From assembly GCA_965230345.1 (NCBI GenBank), contig CBDDKR010000002.1, forward strand, positions 2,666,001-2,730,000: a stretch of DNA of 64,000 nucleotides. Reading direction: 5' to 3'. Below, piece by piece: positions 1-10,674 of this stretch; position 1 is the first letter of the stretch; each line of letters starts with the position of its first letter. The translations under genes and the position numbers were made by a program. This stretch comes from JADKBO01 sp965230345 (GTDB lineage Bacteria; Bacteroidota; Bacteroidia; Chitinophagales; Saprospiraceae). The notes under the pieces were generated by a model, which was given only the letters and a program-made list of their open reading frames with translations, had not been told where the DNA came from and did no database searches.

Positions 1-3000
1 ATCCAAAGAATGTATGATCATTTTCACCATCTACATTTGGATTGTCTTCTACTATGATTTCTATTTCTAAATTACTACCATCTTCCGTTGTAACATCAAC
101 GTTAATATCCTCCCCTGTACAGATAATTTTAGGGTTAGGGGTTGCGATTACTGCTGGAGGAAGTTCACATTCGATAGGGTAGGAGATAATTTGGTTTACA
201 TCTTTCAAACATTCTCCCTGAGGATCTTCCCAACATCCTGTTACACCATCAGAGAAGGTTTGTAATGCAAAACTAAATTTGTCAGCAAATGCATTACATT
301 CTGCCTCATCATTATATTCTTTAACTTGAAGTTGAAGATCAAATTCTACATTTACTTGAGTTCCACCAGGTATTCCATACATAGTTTGTGGTGTGCCATC
401 ATTAGCACATCCGCCACCTCCGTTTGTTACCCAGAACCATCCACCAGGTAGTGGCGATCCTGCAGTTAGTGGTCCTGTACATGGACATGCTTGACATAGT
501 GCATTACAAAGTACAAGATTACCATTTGCATCAGTATATGTACATAAGTTAGGAACATTTTCATTCACCTGAGGCACACCTTCTGCAAACCATTGTGCAC
601 CTCCTGGAGATACTGCAATCATACTTGGATCAAAAGATGTTTGATCTACTGCTTCACCAAATAATGGCACAATACCTTGCAACCAATCGTTTCCTGTTGC
701 TGAAGCATCATAGAAAAATTCGAAGTGCAAATCAAGAATTTCTCCTGGACAGAAAGGACCCTCTAAAGGTAATCCTAAAGATCCATCTGGATCATTAGAT
801 CTGCTGGTTATTTCAAATGTAGCTGCAGGATTACAAGTGTGATTCTGATAATCTGGTGGAATTCCTCCTAAACAAGCCACTGTTCCAATAGCTGTAGCCG
901 CACAAATATTAAATGTTGGGTCATCAACCACACCATCAGCACCAACGGCTATATAATAAGTTTGTATTGGATTACCATCAACATCTGTCTGGATACCTAC
1001 GTTAGAAACATCAGGAGTAGAATCATCCGTATTACAGTTTATGGGTTCTGCTATTGTACCTCCTGGAACTAATGTTAATCCTGAACAATCGCCCTGATAA
1101 ATAGCAAATATTGGAGTCCAAGTTCCAGCAGTTGTAATGTTTATATATAATTGTTGCGCATCTAAGTCAGTATCTACCTGAAACCACACAGTGGGAATCT
1201 GGTCAAACATACAATCACTTACTGCTGTTTCAGGACAAGCATACTCTAAACATCCTGTAGTACATGCATTATATACGATTGTACCGTCTGCTGGGGTTTC
1301 TGGTGTTAATACGTCTACGACATCATCACATTCATCGGCATATTCACATGAAGGACCATCATTACTAACGCTAATATTGAATTGACCTTGCTCCTCTCCA
1401 TTAGATGGGTCTCCATCATCGGAATCAGTAGATACCTTTACATATATAGATGTAATGGACGGGTCTAAACATTTTACAGGAATTACTAATTCTTTGTCAC
1501 CTGCTGTACAATCCACAACAGGAGCACCTTCTACGATTGCTGGGGCCAAAGCACACGGACCAGTAGCGTAATACGCACCTGCACCATAATTTCCAGCACC
1601 TGTAAATGAAGTAACATCAATTGTTATGGCTGTCATGTCAGCTGTTATAGGAATTTCATACCATACGTCAGAGTTGTTCATAGCTTGAGCACATACAGGT
1701 AAAGTAAAGTCATTTGAAAACGTTGCACATTCTGTTGTTCCCATTTCACTAGATCCCACACCAAGAACTATTGCATTTTGACATAGATCATTTCCAGGAG
1801 GAGCAATGATTTTTATATCTAATTCGAATGTTCCAGGCATATCATTTCCTGTGCCAACAGCGATTAAGTATGTACTTCCTGGAGTAATTGGAACATTTGA
1901 AACCAATTCACCAGATTGCCCACACCCTGCTCCAGCAATTGGAGATAAAGGATCACAACTGTTATCAAAAACAGACATCATCCCTTGACCTTGGGTCACA
2001 TCAGTAAGATTCAAATCCATCAATGCAATAGCAGGATCATTCGGAATAGTCAACTGATACCATACTGTAGGACCATTATTGAAATCACAAGATCCACTTA
2101 CAACATCATCTGGACAAGCGTCAATAGTAGTACCAGGTGTAGTTACCCATTGACAGAATTGACTTGGATCAATCACTATCACTTCAGCTTGACTACAAAG
2201 GTCATTAGGCACTAAAGGTGCTTGTGCCGTAGCGGTAATCTCAAATGTACCTGCATCCATAGCGGTTGCAGAACCTACTTGGATGTAGTATTCTGTGTTT
2301 TCTTCTAAACAAGGGATTGTCAATCGAGTATATCCAGTACTACAATCATCGTCAATCGGAGGATTCTGATTAGAACAACCCGGTGAACCAGCTACATATT
2401 CTCCCACCATTAATGAGTAGTTTCCAGTGAAAGTAACATTGTCAACTTCAACTATAAGTGTTGAAGTACCGGCTGGCATTGTAAATTTATACCAAACTGT
2501 GTTTATATCACTACCTGTACAGTTTGGATTCATTAAATCAGGTGTACAGTTTTCTGTTGAGGCTGGATTAGATAAAGTAACACCATCTGTAAGTTGAACG
2601 GCATCACATGGATCATCGTTTACACATCCTCCAATTATTTCAATACAAAGATCAAAATCTCCACCATCATTTCCATTTGATCCAACAGCGATATAGTAAT
2701 TCTCGCCAGCGATAGGTGGATTATTCGGATCAATATCTATTGGTCCTGTTGATGCATTCCCTCCAGCTCCATTTGTACATGGCCCGATTTGAGTTAATCC
2801 ACTACAATCATTCCCTACAAATACTCCTACCACTGGATCAGTAAAAGTAGCATTGGAAACTTCTACAGAAATGAAGTCACCCATACCATCATTTTGTACC
2901 GTATACCATACTACATTATTTACAGGCATGCCACCGTTACAACTTCCAACTACATCAGGACATGCATCTTCATTACAATCCGATAAAACAGTACAATTGG

Positions 3001-6000
3001 CATCTGTTGTTAATTGTCCTAAATCTTGAGCATTAGCACAATCATCGTTGTCAATACAGCTTGCTTGTGGAACAATTGGAGTTAATGTAATGTCAAATGT
3101 TCCTGCGTTGGCAGTTGATGTTCCAACTTCTATATGAATTGTTTGTCCAGCAGGGAGACAAACAGCTTTTACTACTTCTGTTTCTCCAGCACAAGAAGAT
3201 GCATTTGGGAATATAGTTGGTGCACTTGTACAATCACCATTTTGATCAACAATTGCAACTCCAAAATTTCCTCCAGCTGTACCGCTTACCACCTCTACTT
3301 CTACGCCAGTTTCACCAGCACCAAGAGTATATTCATACCAAACAGAATTTTCATAATTGGTTTGACATGCAGGATCGAAAAAGTCAGGGTTAGTACATTC
3401 CGTAGTTCCCATTAAGGTTCCACCTCCTCCGGCAAATATCTCTGGATTACAAGGATCATCATTAGGTGGTGTGTTATTAATCTGAACATCTAAATTGTGT
3501 CCTCCTCCATCATCACCTTGAGAACCAAAAGCTACCCATATTGAAGTACCTGCTTGAGCTGAGATATCTAAGTTGACACCTGCATTTGCTGGATCACCAG
3601 CACTAATATTACCATAACAAGACCCATCTAATCCTGTTCCACTACAATCCGTAAATACTTGGAAAAATGGAGTTCCAGCTCCAACGTAATTATTAATACC
3701 AAGATCCATAGATGTTGCATCAGCAGGTAAGTCTATCTGATACCAAACTACTTCTTCCATATCTAATCCACATCCTCCTGCAAAAGTTTCTGGACAAGCA
3801 AATTCATTGCTTCCTACAGGAGCAAGCAAAGGAGTACAGTTACTTGTAATCGGAATATTTGTAGCATTAGTACAATCGTCGTTTGCAGGCACTATAGCCT
3901 GTGTCTCTGTTATTTCTATATCAAAACTACCTTCTTCTGCTTGGGTAGATGAAACAGCAAAAAATATAGTTGTTCCAGCAGTTGGACAATCTATATCCAA
4001 CATTATAGCATTACCACATTGTTCGTTATTATTATCATTGTTATAATATGTAGAAGACCCACAACCGTCCCATGCAGCAACATTGATAGTACCCGTAGAA
4101 AAGTTGGTTATGCTTAGCGTTAAAGTCTTCGTATCAGCACCGACATCATGTGAATACCAAACCAAATTTTCTGGACTTGCATCACACGATGCAGCATTTT
4201 CTCCAACAAAAGTTGCACATTCAGTTGTTCCAGCAATTGAAGTTGAAAGGGCCAAACTAACCGCATTGGCACAATCATCATTGGCTGGTGGAACTTTAGT
4301 TCTTAATTCGAAGTCAAATGCCGCTCCAGAATTGGTTACTGAGATAAGATAAGTATTTCCACCCGTAAGTGCGATAAATGAATCTCCAGATTGACACCCT
4401 TGAGGGTTACTTGGTCCTACTGCTGGGTCAGCACAATCATTGTCAAATACTTCTATATTAGCATTGTTTACATTTCTAATATCTATTCCAACAGCATTTG
4501 CTGGAAGTGTAATAGAATACCATGTGGTTGGGTCATTTGTTTGATTACATCCTGCATTAAATGATTCAGGACATGCATCTGTATTGTCACCATTCACTGT
4601 CTCCCAAGAACAGTCTGCAGCAGGAGAAATATCGATAGGCGCACTACATAAATCATTAGCTGGTATACCCGTATTGTCAGCTGTGATTGTTAATGTAAAG
4701 TCTCCTTCACTATTGTTAACAGATCCAACCGCGATAAATATAGTAGAACCTGGAGCTACACAGTTTAGGACATCTCCTGAACTATTACATGAAGTCATTA
4801 ATGAAGTCCCTCCACAAGCATCAAAAATGTTAAGACCTAAGTCAGTAGCAGGAGCAGCTCCAGCACCGGCATAGGTGAAAGTTAAGTTAGCACTTGTAGC
4901 TAATGCTGGTACAGTGTAACTATACCAAACAACATGATCATTTGCTCCATTTGCATTACAAAATCCAGCTGTAGGCGCCAATCCACATGTTGTGGTTCCC
5001 GTTACTGCTACAGCATCTGTGGCAACTTCAGCAACAGAACATGCTTCATTTGCTGGAATACCCGGATTGGCTGTAGCACTAAAGTTTCCAGAAGTAGTGC
5101 CATCGTCAAATACTAAAACGTAGTATCTCGTACCAGATACATCTACGTCTATTGAAGCTAAGGACGCATCTCCCGCACAACCTAGTGAAGTCAAACTTCC
5201 ACAAGTCCCTGTAAATACTTGAAAATTACTTCCAGTTATTTCAAATGTCTTTACAGCTATGGATACATCAAATAAGTGCCATACCCCTGGAGAGCCAGTA
5301 CCTGCACATGAACCATCATCTTCTGGATCTGGACAAGTATTGCTATTCCCCGATCCACTTATGATTCCAGCACAATTAAGTATGGTAGGATTTGCAGGTA
5401 AGTCAGCACAATCATCATGCAATTCTGCATTGTCACTTTCCGTTACTTCTAAGTCAAACATGCCATAATTAGTAGCACTACCTGCTTCAATATGAATAAC
5501 TTCACCTGGAGCCAAACAGCTGGTGTTTGTAATGGTTGTTGAACAATCAGATAATAACATTTGAGCTACCGAAAATCCTGCTGTAGGTGTAGTGACGTCC
5601 ACATGGTCACCAGTGGTAACAGTATATTCGAACCAAACCATTCCATCTGTTGAACATGTATTGTCCAATCCTGTATTGGTTCCATTTGCTAGAACAGGTA
5701 AGGTCCCTGAACAATCTTCGTTGGCCGGTGAATTGGCAGTTGTAGCATTGACATTTATAGAATAAGTTCCTTCGTTCCCAGCATCGGTTGCTACCTGAAC
5801 ACGGTATGTCCCAGCAGGAAGGCAAGCATTGATAGGACCAGATGCAGTTACCGTTTGCTCAAAAAAAGATGTTGTAGGAAGACACATATCGTCATAAATA
5901 GAAATGACAGGATCTGTAATTCCTGTCAATGTGAAATCTATAGTGACTGTAGTGTTTGGAGCTGCTGTGGTAATGGTATACCAAACAGATGATATTGGTG

Positions 6001-6283
6001 AAGTAAGACCAGTCGGAATTGGTTCACCAGCTTCCTGTGTAGATCCAGAGTTGTCACCGTTATCGGTTACAGATCCATCTGTGGCCAGTGCAACAGCAGA
6101 AGCACAATCGTCAGTCTCAATAGTCAGAAGAGCATTTGAGATGAAATTTTCCAATGTTACGGTCTCCATTTGACCAGTATCATTATAACATAGATCAAAT
6201 GTTATACTATTAGGGTCAGTATTTGCAATTATTGTTCCCAATAACAGAAAACACAAGCACGCAGTGTGTACGACTTTACGCAT
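1..6283 (-). CDS. Giant secreted Cys-rich multi-repeat surface protein (5' part, runs off the window)
   Basis: An uninterrupted minus-strand frame runs from ATG at 6281-6283 to the left edge, giving at least 2094 residues with no stop. Residues 1-20 look like a signal peptide (MRKVVHTACLCFLLLGTIIA). Residues about 45-1800 hold 13 degenerate copies of a 115-160 residue domain. Each has an N-terminal NDxC-type motif, a central VWY/VWF/TWY core, and a GTxYxIxVG...GxFxLxI tail with paired cysteines, resembling pre-peptidase C-terminal (PPC-like) beta-sandwich domains. Residues from about 1860 on are a different Cys-rich region (GGWFWVTNGGGGC). Giant repeat proteins of this kind in Bacteroidota usually end in a T9SS sorting or gliding-motility C-terminal domain, which would lie outside the window. 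A role as adhesin or surface protein is inference. Confidence 0.85.
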   Translation of the reverse strand, partial: MRKVVHTACLCFLLLGTIIANTDPNSITFDLCYNDTGQMETVTLENFISNALLTIETDDCASAVALATDGSVTDNGDNSGSTQEAGEPIPTGLTSPISSVWYTITTAAPNTTVTIDFTLTGITDPVISIYDDMCLPTTSFFEQTVTASGPINACLPAGTYRVQVATDAGNEGTYSINVNATTANSPANEDCSGTLPVLANGTNTGLDNTCSTDGMVWFEYTVTTGDHVDVTTPTAGFSVAQMLLSDCSTTITNTSCLAPGEVIHIEAGSATNYGMFDLEVTESDNAELHDDCADLPANPTILNCAGIISGSGNSNTCPDPEDDGSCAGTGSPGVWHLFDVSIAVKTFEITGSNFQVFTGTCGSLTSLGCAGDASLASIDVDVSGTRYYVLVFDDGTTSGNFSATANPGIPANEACSVAEVATDAVAVTGTTTCGLAPTAGFCNANGANDHVVWYSYTVPALATSANLTFTYAGAGAAPATDLGLNIFDACGGTSLMTSCNSSGDVLNCVAPGSTIFIAVGSVNNSEGDFTLTITADNTGIPANDLCSAPIDISPAADCSWETVNGDNTDACPESFNAGCNQTNDPTTWYSITLPANAVGIDIRNVNNANIEVFDNDCADPAVGPSNPQGCQSGDSFIALTGGNTYLISVTNSGAAFDFELRTKVPPANDDCANAVSLALSTSIAGTTECATFVGENAASCDASPENLVWYSHDVGADTKTLTLSITNFSTGTINVAAWDGCGSSTYYNNDNNNEQCGNAIMLDIDCPTAGTTIFFAVSSTQAEEGSFDIEITETQAIVPANDDCTNATNIPITSNCTPLLAPVGSNEFACPETFAGGCGLDMEEVVWYQIDLPADATSMDLGINNYVGAGTPFFQVFTDCSGTGLDGSCYGNISAGDPANAGVNLDISAQAGTSIWVAFGSQGDDGGGHNLDVQINNTPPNDDPCNPEIFAGGGGTLMGTTECTNPDFFDPACQTNYENSVWYEYTLGAGETGVEVEVVSGTAGGNFGVAIVDQNGDCTSAPTIFPNASSCAGETEVVKAVCLPAGQTIHIEVGTSTANAGTFDITLTPIVPQASCIDNDDCANAQDLGQLTTDANCTVLSDCNEDACPDVVGSCNGGMPVNNVVWYTVQNDGMGDFISVEVSNATFTDPVVGVFVGNDCSGLTQIGPCTNGAGGNASTGPIDIDPNNPPIAGENYYIAVGSNGNDGGDFDLCIEIIGGCVNDDPCDAVQLTDGVTLSNPASTENCTPDLMNPNCTGSDINTVWYKFTMPAGTSTLIVEVDNVTFTGNYSLMVGEYVAGSPGCSNQNPPIDDDCSTGYTRLTIPCLEENTEYYIQVGSATAMDAGTFEITATAQAPLVPNDLCSQAEVIVIDPSQFCQWVTTPGTTIDACPDDVVSGSCDFNNGPTVWYQLTIPNDPAIALMDLNLTDVTQGQGMMSVFDNSCDPLSPIAGAGCGQSGELVSNVPITPGSTYLIAVGTGNDMPGTFELDIKIIAPPGNDLCQNAIVLGVGSSEMGTTECATFSNDFTLPVCAQAMNNSDVWYEIPITADMTAITIDVTSFTGAGNYGAGAYYATGPCALAPAIVEGAPVVDCTAGDKELVIPVKCLDPSITSIYVKVSTDSDDGDPSNGEEQGQFNISVSNDGPSCEYADECDDVVDVLTPETPADGTIVYNACTTGCLEYACPETAVSDCMFDQIPTVWFQVDTDLDAQQLYINITTAGTWTPIFAIYQGDCSGLTLVPGGTIAEPINCNTDDSTPDVSNVGIQTDVDGNPIQTYYIAVGADGVVDDPTFNICAATAIGTVACLGGIPPDYQNHTCNPAATFEITSRSNDPDGSLGLPLEGPFCPGEILDLHFEFFYDASATGNDWLQGIVPLFGEAVDQTSFDPSMIAVSPGGAQWFAEGVPQVNENVPNLCTYTDANGNLVLCNALCQACPCTGPLTAGSPLPGGWFWVTNGGGGCANDGTPQTMYGIPGGTQVNVEFDLQLQVKEYNDEAECNAFADKFSFALQTFSDGVTGCWEDPQGECLKDVNQIISYPIECELPPAVIATPNPKIICTGEDINVDVTTEDGSNLEIEIIVEDNPNVDGENDHTFFG
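880..6130 (-). repeat. 13 tandem degenerate protein-domain repeats inside the giant surface protein
   Basis: On the plus strand the antisense of the Val-Trp-Tyr core (a taCCA-type string) recurs near 5981, 5636, 5277, 4923, 4519, 4153, 3741, 3337, 2901, 2489, 2051, 1659 and 1181. This corresponds to residues of about 100, 216, 335, 453, 588, 710, 847, 982, 1127, 1265, 1411, 1541 and 1701. Spacing grows from about 115 to 160 residues towards the C terminus. Units are diverged at DNA level, so this is an old array rather than recent duplication. Confidence 0.8.
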
Positions 6284-6429
6284 GATAAATAGAAATTTTT
6301 ATACTAATTTTTAATATTACCAAAGAACTGTAATATTATATTCGATAGGAGGAGCCGCTTGTCAGCGAAATGTTAATTTATTGTAAATGTAATACAATGA
6401 TACAATAAAAATTAAGAAGCTGGAAATTT

Positions 6430-7185
6430 TCACAAAATATGTTTAACTAATTTCTCGTATTTTGTAATATCATCTTCGGTGTCAATCCCAAAGTTGTTTA
6501 GTTTTGTAACAATACACTTAATCTCTAATCCATTGTCTAACCACCTCAATTGCTCCAGTTTTTCAATTGTTTCTAGCGACGATAACGGCAATGACTTGAT
6601 CTCATTCAAAACATCATTTTTGAATCCATAAATCCCAATGTGTTTATAATATTCTCCTAACTTTATCCAGTTTTTGTAAGGTTCTTCCCTGAAACTGGGA
6701 ATCGCTTGTCTAGAAAAATAAAGTGCTTGACAGTCCTTTCTAAATATACATTTGACGGTATTGTAATCGAATAGTTCTGTAGCATCGTTAATCTTTTTAC
6801 ATGTCGTAACTATATTGATCAAACTATTAGCAATACTTTTTATAAAATCATCAATTTGTGTGGCCTTAATCAATGGCTCATCTCCTTGAACATTTACTAC
6901 GATATCTGAATTGTGTTTAGAATAATATTCTATTACTCGATCTGTACCGCTAGAATGATGAGGTGACGTCATCATTACGTCGAGTTGATATTCTTGTACT
7001 ACTTTTTGAATTCGTTCATCATCTGTGAGCACGACCACTTTATCGGCGTATATGGATTGACTCATGTTTTGAGCAACTCTTACAATCATAGGAATCCCAT
7101 CTAGTTTAATCAAAGGTTTACCAGGCAGTCTTTCTGATTCATACCTTGCTGGAATACAAATGGTCACCGATTGATTGTCGATCAT
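6430..7185 (-). CDS. kdsB: 3-deoxy-manno-octulosonate cytidylyltransferase (CMP-Kdo synthetase)
   Basis: This 251-residue cytoplasmic enzyme would activate Kdo with CTP to CMP-Kdo for attachment to lipid A. The N terminus has the family nucleotide-binding motif (CIPARYESERLPGKPL, residues 10-25). HSSGTDRVIE and VNVQGDEPLI follow in the expected order, and the length is normal. It is monocistronic here, between the giant surface-protein gene and a divergent thioredoxin-like gene. It fits the outer-membrane theme together with lpxB and the LpxH-like gene elsewhere in the window. The substrate could be a related nonulosonic acid, but kdsB is the best match. Confidence 0.93.
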   Translation of the reverse strand: MIDNQSVTICIPARYESERLPGKPLIKLDGIPMIVRVAQNMSQSIYADKVVVLTDDERIQKVVQEYQLDVMMTSPHHSSGTDRVIEYYSKHNSDIVVNVQGDEPLIKATQIDDFIKSIANSLINIVTTCKKINDATELFDYNTVKCIFRKDCQALYFSRQAIPSFREEPYKNWIKLGEYYKHIGIYGFKNDVLNEIKSLPLSSLETIEKLEQLRWLDNGLEIKCIVTKLNNFGIDTEDDITKYEKLVKHIL

Positions 7186-7353
7186 AAGTTATTCAGATGG
7201 ATTTTGTTAAGAATTGTTTAAAAATTATTGATCCATGCGAATCTAGTGAAAAACTTTGTTCTAAGAGATATATGTAGTTATTTTGCACTTCTAAATTTTG
7301 TAATTATTGCTAAGATATTTGACTTTGGCAATTAAACGATTATAATATTATAT

Positions 7354-8766
7354 ATGAAATATTTGTTTTCTTTCTTAATTTTTATGAGTGTTATTAGTCT
7401 TCAAGCTCAGGTGGATGGCTATGATATAAATTTCAATATTAAGAATTACGACAACGATACCTTGATCGTAGGTTTCTATTATGGTGATAGACAATTGGTA
7501 AAGGACACGTTGTTTGCAGAAGCTAAGGGGAAATTCAGTTTTAAGGGCGAAGAGAAAATGGATGGTGGTATGTACCTGTTATTGTTTAAGCCCAAAAATG
7601 ATATACTTCAATTCTTAATGCCTGAAGAAGATCAAACATTTGATTTGGAGTGTGATTATAAAGATCTTAGTTTAGCTAAGGTTAGTGGAGAAACGGACAA
7701 TGAAGCTTTTTTCAATTATTTGGCTTACCTCAAAGACATGAGAAGTAAGGCAGATCCTCTTCGAGCAGAAATAGAAAAACTCAAAGAAGAAGGAAAGAAT
7801 GTAAGCAAAGAGAAAGCCGAGTTGGACTTGTTAGATGAGCAAGTGGTGTCTTATAGATTGGAAGTAATTAAGAATAATCCTAATTCGGTTACGGGTCAGC
7901 TTCTTGGATCAAATGTAGAAGTTGAAATCCCTGAATTTGAAGGAAAAGAGGATGAAGTACAGATGAAAAGATATCGATTTTATAAGAAGCATTTTTTCGA
8001 TAATATTGACTTTTCATATCCTTCATTAATACGAACACCATACTTTTTCCCTAAAGTGGATAATTATATTGAAAAGTTGACTCCTCAGGCTCCAGATAGT
8101 TTGAAGGAATCATTGGATTATATTTTGAATAAGCTTAAAGGCAATGAGGACGCCTATCGATTTTGCTTAAGCAACTTCTTGAACAAATATGCCAAGAACA
8201 AATTTATAGGAATGGATGCACTGTATGTTCATTTGGTTGACAAGTATTATGCAAAGGGGGAAGCTGATTGGGTAGATGAGGAGACCTTAGAAAAGATGAA
8301 AGAAAATGCAAATAACTTGAGACCAATTCTAATTGGTGAAACCTTTCCCAATATTACAGTATATAAAGAAGATGAAAGCCCTTTAATGATTCATAATGTT
8401 GAGTCGCCTTATACGCTGGTAATCTTTTGGGCACCAGATTGTGGACATTGCAAAAAATCAATGCCTAAAATCATCGATTTCTACGAGAAGTTCAAGGATA
8501 AAGGATTAAAAGTTGTCTCGGTATGTACTAAATCAGGGAAGAAGTTTGATAATTGCTGGAAATATATTGAAGAAAAAGGGATGGAGAATTTCATAAATAC
8601 TGGCGATCGGAATCAAAGGTATAGGCGTTATGTTTATATACCATCAACACCAAAAATGTTTATGCTGGACAAGGACAAAGAAATTCTTATCAAAGATATT
8701 CCTGCTGATGAATTGGAGAATCTGATGAATGACCTGCTTAAGGAGGATACTAAAAAATCCGAATAA
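7354..8766 (+). CDS. Secreted TlpA-like thioredoxin-fold protein with DUF4369-type N-terminal region
   Basis: A 470-residue protein with a cleavable signal peptide (about residues 1-19, ending LQAQ). An N-terminal beta-rich region of about 100 residues resembles DUF4369 and is followed by a helical Lys/Glu-rich middle. The C-terminal thioredoxin domain (about 325-465) carries a CGHC active site in WAPDCGHCKKSMPKI and the cis-proline region STPKMFML. Members of this family act in the periplasm as thiol:disulfide oxidoreductases, but the substrate is unknown. The gene stands alone between kdsB (divergent) and the OmpA gene. Confidence 0.85.
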   Translation: MKYLFSFLIFMSVISLQAQVDGYDINFNIKNYDNDTLIVGFYYGDRQLVKDTLFAEAKGKFSFKGEEKMDGGMYLLLFKPKNDILQFLMPEEDQTFDLECDYKDLSLAKVSGETDNEAFFNYLAYLKDMRSKADPLRAEIEKLKEEGKNVSKEKAELDLLDEQVVSYRLEVIKNNPNSVTGQLLGSNVEVEIPEFEGKEDEVQMKRYRFYKKHFFDNIDFSYPSLIRTPYFFPKVDNYIEKLTPQAPDSLKESLDYILNKLKGNEDAYRFCLSNFLNKYAKNKFIGMDALYVHLVDKYYAKGEADWVDEETLEKMKENANNLRPILIGETFPNITVYKEDESPLMIHNVESPYTLVIFWAPDCGHCKKSMPKIIDFYEKFKDKGLKVVSVCTKSGKKFDNCWKYIEEKGMENFINTGDRNQRYRRYVYIPSTPKMFMLDKDKEILIKDIPADELENLMNDLLKEDTKKSE

Positions 8767-9121
8767 AAATATTGTCCTTTCTTTCGTGAAAGTTTGATCT
8801 CTTTTTTTATACTTTAATTGGATTGTTTTCTTGTAATGAAATCCCAAGAAGGAAAAGTGTTGTTATGAATTCATAACCTTCAGTTGATGTTGTGGGGCTA
8901 AGTAACATAAAATTACTCTTTTGTGTTAGGGTGAGGATATTGAATGATTCTTATTTGTTACGATAAGAATTCAGCTCCATTCGTATCAGTTACATATTAC
9001 ACTTTATTTTCATATAAATTCAAAAAATATTCTTTACTTTGTATAATTGTTTAATATGTTATACATAATGGGGAAAAGCATGTGTATATCGTTAGATATA
9101 ATAATTTAAAGTTGGAATTGG
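8767..9121. other. Intergenic region, 355 bp, no gene seen
   Basis: No convincing ORF on either strand. A weak hairpin (ACTTTC/GAAAGT type) followed by a T-run lies near 8780-8818 and could end the thioredoxin-like gene. A near-consensus -7 box (TACTTTG) about 85 bp upstream of the OmpA start is the best promoter candidate. Confidence 0.5.
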
Positions 9122-10651
9122 ATGAAAAAACTTATAGTTATACTTCTTGTATTAAGTTCAAGCACTTGGGTAACAGCTCAGAGTACTACACACGATTGGG
9201 GTATATCGTTTAAAAATCTCTTTTTGGACTATCAATCTCAAAATGGTGGTAGTGTTGATGCTATAAGAAATTATCATCATGGATTTGAAATCGGTGTGCA
9301 ACGTAGATTACAGGAAAATGTGTTTTTATCTGTTCCATTGTCTTATGGAAAAGTAAATGCTGGTGATAATTATTCAAAGGATAGATTACATAAGGATATA
9401 ATCGGTTTGGATGGACAAATACAGTACCAGTTTTTAAAAGATAGTTCTATGATTATCCCTTATTTTATGGGAGGGATTGGAGCTGTAATGGAAATAGAAG
9501 GTGACTTTAATATTCAAGCACCTATTGGAGTAGGTGCATATTTTAAAGCTGGTGAAAGAATGTATGTAAATTGGCAGTCAGAATATAGATTTTCATTTTC
9601 TCCAGATCGTAATAATCTTCACCACGCCATAGGATTTGTATATATGTTAGGTCCTAAAGGTGAAAAAGAGGAAAAACCTGAACCTGTAGAAGAAGGTGTA
9701 AACGATATGGATGGAGATGGTATTGAAGATGACATGGATTTATGCCCTAAATTCCCTGGTTCAAAAGAATTAAATGGTTGCCCTGATAGTGATGGAGATG
9801 GTATCGCTGATTTTCAGGATAAATGTCCGAATGAGAAGGGACCGAAAATCATGATGGGCTGTCCTGACAGTGATGGAGATGGTGTAGATGATAGTAAGGA
9901 TAAGTGTCCGGATGAAATTGGAACTCCAGAAAATGATGGTTGTCCCATAAAAGATAGCGATGGAGATGGTGTAACGGATGACAAAGACAAGTGTCCTGAT
10001 ATCGTAGGATTAGCTACAAATGATGGGTGCCCAAACAATGACAACGATAATGATGGCATCTCCAATGATATGGATGAATGCCCTGATGTTGCAGGAAGCT
10101 CTTATACCAAAGGATGTCCAGATACGGACGGTGATGGTATAGCGGATAAAGATGACAAGTGTCCTGAACTTGCAGGACCTCGAGTGTATGGCGGATGTCC
10201 TGATACAGATGGAGATGGATTAGATGATAGCATCGATAGATGTCCTAATTCGCCTGGAACGGTTGCAGGCAATGGCTGTCCTGAGATCAAAAAAGAAGAT
10301 AGAGAAACTTTGGATATTGCAATGAGAGCAGTTCAGTTTGATACTGGAAGAAATACACTGAAATCAGAATCGTACCAAATTTTAAAACAGATTGCCAATA
10401 TATTGTCCAGATATCCAGATTACAATTTATCTATTGCAGGACATACAGATAATGTTGGCAATGCTGTAGCCAATCAAACACTTTCAGAAAGAAGGGCAAA
10501 AGCTTGTTATGATTACTTGATTTCTCAAGGAATATCTTCGAATAGAATGAGTCATACTGGCTACGGAGAGTCAAGACCAATATCAGATAACAATACACTC
10601 AATGGAAAGAGGCTAAACAGAAGGGTAGAGTTTAACTTAATTCCAAGGTAG
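9122..10651 (+). CDS. OmpA-family outer membrane protein with thrombospondin type-3 repeats
   Basis: A 509-residue protein. A signal peptide (1-20, ending VTAQ) leads into a beta-barrel-like N-terminal domain of about 170 residues. About seven to eight Asp-rich TSP type-3 calcium-binding units follow (about 195-395, pattern DsDGDGxxDxxDkCP...G...GCP), and then a C-terminal OmpA peptidoglycan-binding domain (about 395-509, with IAGHTDNVGNAVANQTLSERRA). The known role of the family is to anchor the outer membrane to peptidoglycan, the TSP3 rod spanning the periplasm with bound calcium. The gene is monocistronic and followed by a clear rho-independent terminator. Confidence 0.93.
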   Translation: MKKLIVILLVLSSSTWVTAQSTTHDWGISFKNLFLDYQSQNGGSVDAIRNYHHGFEIGVQRRLQENVFLSVPLSYGKVNAGDNYSKDRLHKDIIGLDGQIQYQFLKDSSMIIPYFMGGIGAVMEIEGDFNIQAPIGVGAYFKAGERMYVNWQSEYRFSFSPDRNNLHHAIGFVYMLGPKGEKEEKPEPVEEGVNDMDGDGIEDDMDLCPKFPGSKELNGCPDSDGDGIADFQDKCPNEKGPKIMMGCPDSDGDGVDDSKDKCPDEIGTPENDGCPIKDSDGDGVTDDKDKCPDIVGLATNDGCPNNDNDNDGISNDMDECPDVAGSSYTKGCPDTDGDGIADKDDKCPELAGPRVYGGCPDTDGDGLDDSIDRCPNSPGTVAGNGCPEIKKEDRETLDIAMRAVQFDTGRNTLKSESYQILKQIANILSRYPDYNLSIAGHTDNVGNAVANQTLSERRAKACYDYLISQGISSNRMSHTGYGESRPISDNNTLNGKRLNRRVEFNLIPR

Positions 10652-10674
10652 TTAAAAGAGTAATAAAGTAATTT

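Noticed and set aside
3134..6173. Many plus-strand frames of 60-96 codons between 0.6 and 6.2 kb
   Set aside because: They are antisense to the 2094-codon minus-strand gene, have the composition expected from reading its Thr/Cys/Asp-rich codons backwards, and lack conserved motifs.
9814..10290. Antisense frames and apparent DNA tandem repeats in the OmpA gene
   Set aside because: The periodicity is the Asp-rich TSP3 protein repeat coded on the plus strand, not a separate gene, a CRISPR array or a DNA satellite.
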